The translations under genes were made by a program, and so were the position numbers. Source: Clostridia bacterium (GTDB taxonomy: Bacteria; Bacillota; Clostridia; Oscillospirales; CAG-272). Taken from it: a stretch of DNA of 64,000 bases. Where the stretch lies: NCBI GenBank assembly GCA_017482055.1, contig JAFUOH010000001.1, forward strand, positions 124,001-188,000. Reading direction: 5' to 3'. Below the pieces are notes generated by a model. That model was not told the origin of the DNA. It saw only the letters and a list, made by a program, of their open reading frames with translations, and searched no databases. Of this stretch, positions 60,858 through 64,000 are shown piece after piece (positions within the stretch are counted from its first letter, which is position 1; every line of letters starts with the position of its first letter).

Positions 60858-62894
60858 TCAGTGACAATGATGGCAGGAACAGCCCTCGCTGTGGAGATGT
60901 ACCTTCTCAGCCTTGGTGCCTACCTTAACGGTGCCGTAGTATTCCATGAGCTTGATGTACAGACCACCCTGAACGGTACGGTTCTGGAAGCCGATCTTCA
61001 TAGATGTAACCGTGTCGTACCAGTCGGTCATGGGCACACGGCTGGGCATGACGTTGTATGCGGTCCACAGCGGTGCGATGTAGGACTCAAACTCCTCCTT
61101 GGTGGAGCAGAGAGTCGCAGTCCAAACGATCCAGTCGGACTTGGTGTAGCTCTTTCTTGAATCGAGAGGCATACCGTAAGCGTTGAAATGAGTACGGTTT
61201 GCACGTGTCTCGCCGTTCCATACATCCTGGGGAATGAGTCCCGTGCCGAACAGCTTATCCCATACGATATTGTATTTCATGCTGAAGGTGCCCTTTTTGT
61301 CAAACGCCAGACGATAGCTGCCGTCGCCGTTGGAGGCACGGAGCAGCCAGTTGATAGCTATCTTGCGCGCTTCCTCCATGTAGGACTTAGCCTTATCGGC
61401 AAAGCCCAGCTTTTCGCACAGGACAGATATACCCGCAAGACCCATGACTGCCTTCAGCGACAGGTTGCAGTTGTGTGCGAGATGACCTGCGAAGTCGTCG
61501 GTACAGAGCTGATTTTCGGGGTCTACACCGTACTTGATAAGGTAGTTTGCCCACTGCTCGAAGAGGTCAAGGTTTTCCTTGGCAAAATCATAGTTGTCTG
61601 CCGCAACCGAATAGGCGGTTGTCATGACAAGCATATTGCCGCATTCCTCGACAGGCATCTGCATTTCAAATTTAAGCTCGCCGGTCTCCTTGTTAAGACC
61701 GTACACCTGACCGGTGACAAGCGGATACCGTCCTGCGTCGTGCGGTGCAAAATCGTACTTCCATGCATCGGACTTGGCGAATTTCATAACGGGACGCATC
61801 ATTGCGAGCACAAGCTCGGGATTGTATATGAGGAACATGGGGATGGAGGGGTAGCTTACGTCAACAGTCGCCGCACAGCCGTTGGAGAAGCACTCCTTTG
61901 AGATAAACAGCAGCTCGCCGTTTGTATCGACCACCAGCTTGTGTGCGGCGATTACCTGACGGTACGCAAGTCTAAGGAGATCGGAATATTTTTCGCCGCC
62001 TGCCTTGGTGGCATCAACCAGCAGCTTTTCATCGAAAGCGACTGCCTTGCAGAGAAGTGTATCATACTCTGCGTATGCTTCAACAACAGCTTCCTCGATG
62101 GTCTTACCATCCTTGTTCCAAATGGACTTTAACTTGCTGCCGAAATAATCAATGGAATAAATATCGTCGTAGGCGAACTCTATAAGCGCTTCGCCGTCAA
62201 CGGAGGTCTCCATGGTGACTGTGCGCACCGTGCGTTCGGTACCTGCCTTGGGGTCGGTCACCTCGGTGAAGCTGCCCTTTTCGAAGGAAGCTCCCTTTGC
62301 AGCCATGTAGAAGTATCCCCAGTCGATGCGCACGCTGTCGCCCGAGCGCCACAGCACAGGTTGGTCAACGCTGCCCACTTTCACCATGTCGATGCCATCT
62401 CTGCTCAGCGTGTCAACGGTGATGTCAAACTGCCCCACGGTGTCAAGGCACAGCTCCTCGGAAGCGGTAATTTTTGCTTTGCACACATGAGCCTCACCGT
62501 CAGTGGAGGTGACCGCAAGCTTCAGATAGCTTACGGGACGGGTCATAGTGGTGAGATCATCCAGCATAAGGGGGGTGAAAAATGTTGCTGTGAGCTTGAT
62601 GCCCGCACCCTCGAAGGTGTAAGCCGTATACATCGCGGTGATATCAACGTCAGTCTGAGCGAGCTCATCCGCATCGCCTTTACCCATGAAGCGGTAGTCG
62701 ATACCGTCAACATTCAGCACACCGCGAATCATATTGCGTCTGTCGGAGCCGTCGCCGGGGATGACGCCTCTGGTCATCTTACGCTGACCGGTCCAATGAA
62801 CGGTATCGTTTTCTGTAAGTGTGTCGGAATCCGACCACACGGAAAAATATGGGTCAACGGTAATAAGCGGTACAGCAGGTGCACGAAGTTTCAT
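60858..62894 (-). CDS. DUF4965/DUF5127/DUF1793-type (glutaminase-like) protein
   Basis: 678 residues from ATG 62894 after AAAGGA. It starts KLRAPAVPLITVDPYFSVWSDSDTL and has DVSYPSIPMFLIYNPEL, FAPHDAGRYPLVTGQVYG and MPVEECGNMLVMTTAYS, the pattern of the DUF4965/DUF1793 family. The first part is a beta-sandwich and the second an (alpha/alpha)6 domain, as in glycoside hydrolases of unproven specificity. No signal peptide. The last residues are VHLHSEGCSCHHCH, an unusual Cys/His tail. Own promoter at 62959-62987. Confidence 0.85.
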   Translation of the reverse strand: MKLRAPAVPLITVDPYFSVWSDSDTLTENDTVHWTGQRKMTRGVIPGDGSDRRNMIRGVLNVDGIDYRFMGKGDADELAQTDVDITAMYTAYTFEGAGIKLTATFFTPLMLDDLTTMTRPVSYLKLAVTSTDGEAHVCKAKITASEELCLDTVGQFDITVDTLSRDGIDMVKVGSVDQPVLWRSGDSVRIDWGYFYMAAKGASFEKGSFTEVTDPKAGTERTVRTVTMETSVDGEALIEFAYDDIYSIDYFGSKLKSIWNKDGKTIEEAVVEAYAEYDTLLCKAVAFDEKLLVDATKAGGEKYSDLLRLAYRQVIAAHKLVVDTNGELLFISKECFSNGCAATVDVSYPSIPMFLIYNPELVLAMMRPVMKFAKSDAWKYDFAPHDAGRYPLVTGQVYGLNKETGELKFEMQMPVEECGNMLVMTTAYSVAADNYDFAKENLDLFEQWANYLIKYGVDPENQLCTDDFAGHLAHNCNLSLKAVMGLAGISVLCEKLGFADKAKSYMEEARKIAINWLLRASNGDGSYRLAFDKKGTFSMKYNIVWDKLFGTGLIPQDVWNGETRANRTHFNAYGMPLDSRKSYTKSDWIVWTATLCSTKEEFESYIAPLWTAYNVMPSRVPMTDWYDTVTSMKIGFQNRTVQGGLYIKLMEYYGTVKVGTKAEKVHLHSEGCSCHHCH

Positions 62895-62958
62895 AATATA
62901 TATCCTTTCTGAATGAAAAAATTTCATATGTATGAAGACGCAAAACGTCTCTGTATAC

Positions 62959-62987
62959 ATTATATATTATTATTTTCACTCTGTCAA
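62959..62987 (-). promoter_or_regulatory. Promoter of the DUF4965 gene
   Basis: On the minus strand: TTGACA (62987-62982), 17-base spacer, TATAAT (62964-62959). Confidence 0.82.
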
Positions 62988-63038
62988 GGGGCTAAGGTGT
63001 GAGATATTGCCAAAATTGTTGTGTAATATTATCGATCT

Positions 63039-64000
63039 TTATTCACAGCATGCAGGCTGTTTGAGATCACAAGCCTCCAAGCGCTTTGATATCTTTACGA
63101 ACCGTTCATCATCGCGGATGGAGTGGAACCACTTGCCGTCGAGGTCCTCGATATACCATCGCGGCAGTATCCAGGTGTTCCAATCGTATTCGAAGTTAAG
63201 ACACAACTCGCGGTGCTTGAAGCCATCATTTTGCTCTAAACAGTAAAATCGTGCTTTTGCTGTAAAGCCTTCAAGTGCGGGCGATGTGGTACCGATCAAA
63301 AATTCTTCCTTGTTGTCGATAGCCATGATACGCTCGACGAGCGACGCGATATCTTCGAGCACGGTCAGCGCGTTTTCATACTCTCCGAGCTTCGCCAGTG
63401 CCTCTGCATACTGCATACCGATAGTTACGCGGCATTCACAGAACAGATCGACGCCTCCAAAACCGCTTACAATATTCTCATACGATGGCGACAGATCGCA
63501 CACGGCGTTGATATAGTCGAGATTGAGTTTGCAGTGCCACTTTGTATACTCCGGCTCAAATTTACCGAGCCTCGTCCAATTGGCGCGGGCGCTTGTGAGA
63601 TTGTCGATGGTATACCAAAGATGGAACTTGCGTATTGGCTCATGCTTTTCCCAATCGCCGCGTCTGCGGTAGCGGTACAGACGCAGCTTGGCTTCGGTAA
63701 GATCCTCCCGAACGGCATTTTCGCGGATAAACCCGTCGATATGCTCGTCGTCTTCAAGCTCTGCCATGTGGTGAATGATATTGTACTGCTCATACCGCGA
63801 GCAGTGGGTCAGCGCGGCATCGGTAAGAAGCCGGATTTCCGCCATAACATCCTTGTTTTCGTAAAGCTTATTATTCCAGATGGAATTGTACATCTCGAAA
63901 AAGTTGTACTCATGGCATTCACGCATATCCCGTCTGATCTCGCGTATTACCGAGATAAGTGCCGTAATATCCGACTCGTTTGCCGCCTTGACAAAGCGCT
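63039..64000 (-). CDS. Hypothetical TPR-like protein, N-terminus beyond the window
   Basis: At least 320 residues; the frame remains open to the window's end, so the start lies outside. The visible part is helical, with repeated Trp/Tyr-rich helices (LRLYRYRRRGDWEKHEPIRK, YAEALAKLGEYENALTVLEDI) like tetratricopeptide repeats, and ends CDLKQPACCE. It resembles the C-terminal region of HTH-TPR regulators, but the N-terminus would be needed to say so. No other feature is seen. Its last base lies 52 bases before the promoter of the DUF4965 gene. Confidence 0.7.
   Translation of the reverse strand, partial: RFVKAANESDITALISVIREIRRDMRECHEYNFFEMYNSIWNNKLYENKDVMAEIRLLTDAALTHCSRYEQYNIIHHMAELEDDEHIDGFIRENAVREDLTEAKLRLYRYRRRGDWEKHEPIRKFHLWYTIDNLTSARANWTRLGKFEPEYTKWHCKLNLDYINAVCDLSPSYENIVSGFGGVDLFCECRVTIGMQYAEALAKLGEYENALTVLEDIASLVERIMAIDNKEEFLIGTTSPALEGFTAKARFYCLEQNDGFKHRELCLNFEYDWNTWILPRWYIEDLDGKWFHSIRDDERFVKISKRLEACDLKQPACCE

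Noticed and set aside
61188-61901. Plus-strand open frame (237 codons) opposite the DUF4965 gene
   Set aside because: No RBS; coding evidence is entirely on the minus strand.
1-64000. CRISPR arrays, insertion sequences, prophage or plasmid origins
   Set aside because: No regularly spaced repeats, transposase, integrase or phage genes were found on either strand.

Overview
The window looks like a chromosomal segment of an anaerobic, saccharolytic Clostridia-type bacterium, probably an Oscillospirales-like gut commensal. The taxonomic call is inferred from gene content, not from a search. Supporting points are strong purine-rich ribosome binding sites, TTGACA-N17-TATAAT promoters, an S-layer-homology surface protein, a glycyl radical enzyme with its activase, a biotin-dependent sodium-pumping decarboxylase operon, an ECF transporter, an Fe-S L-serine dehydratase and many plant or host glycan genes. 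I saw no phage, insertion sequence, CRISPR array, rRNA or replication origin.

Layout. Positions 1-9.2 kb form a sugar-catabolism locus: the 3' part of rhaB, a decayed GH3 glycosidase, a short structured ORF, rhaA, an XRE-TPR regulator, an AraC regulator divergent from two Gfo/Idh/MocA oxidoreductases and a solute-binding lipoprotein, then a GH43 remnant and a small Cys-rich protein. 9.3-14.1 kb hold a DAHP synthase, an amidohydrolase and a large SLH/InlB-repeat surface protein. 14.1-18.9 kb (minus) is a GldA-GldF-GldG-DUF4340 ABC operon. 19.2-22.3 kb (minus) is rbfA-nrnA-truB-pgeF. 22.5-28.3 kb (plus) carries an aconitase-family hydratase, an Asp-box lipoprotein, an M3 oligopeptidase and a small lipoprotein.

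28.4-35.5 kb (minus) holds an SGNH hydrolase, a MATE transporter and the operon mmdA-oadG-biotin carrier-oadB-oadA, a membrane decarboxylase/transcarboxylase machine. 35.8-38.9 kb (plus) has an amidohydrolase, a DUF3842 protein, then a promoter with an attenuator-like leader in front of an ECF S component and a P-loop kinase fusion. 38.9-42.5 kb encodes an AraC-HTH/glycyl-radical-enzyme fusion and its activating enzyme. 42.6-46.8 kb (minus) is an operon of a membrane protein, a GT2 glycosyltransferase, a secreted InlB-repeat protein and a TIM-barrel epimerase.

47.3-50.6 kb carries an FAD oxidoreductase, tRNA-Ser(GGA), an acyl-ACP thioesterase and class II aldolase. 50.7-64 kb is a second glycan region: DUF4838 protein and AraC regulator, divergent alpha-L-fucosidase, a solute-binding lipoprotein, an XRE-HTH/L-serine dehydratase fusion, two sugar isomerase/epimerase proteins, an UlaG-like metallo-hydrolase, a DUF4965 family protein and a truncated hypothetical.

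The most notable observations are two enzymes carrying DNA-binding domains in frame (AraC-HTH on a glycyl radical enzyme with a second internal start; XRE-HTH on serine dehydratase). Others are a shared two-site operator motif that links the fucosidase and the orphan solute-binding protein to the AraC regulator between them, the leader-controlled ECF/kinase pair, and a short ORF folded into a multi-branched structure in front of rhaA. All functional statements rest on reading motifs by eye, without database searches.
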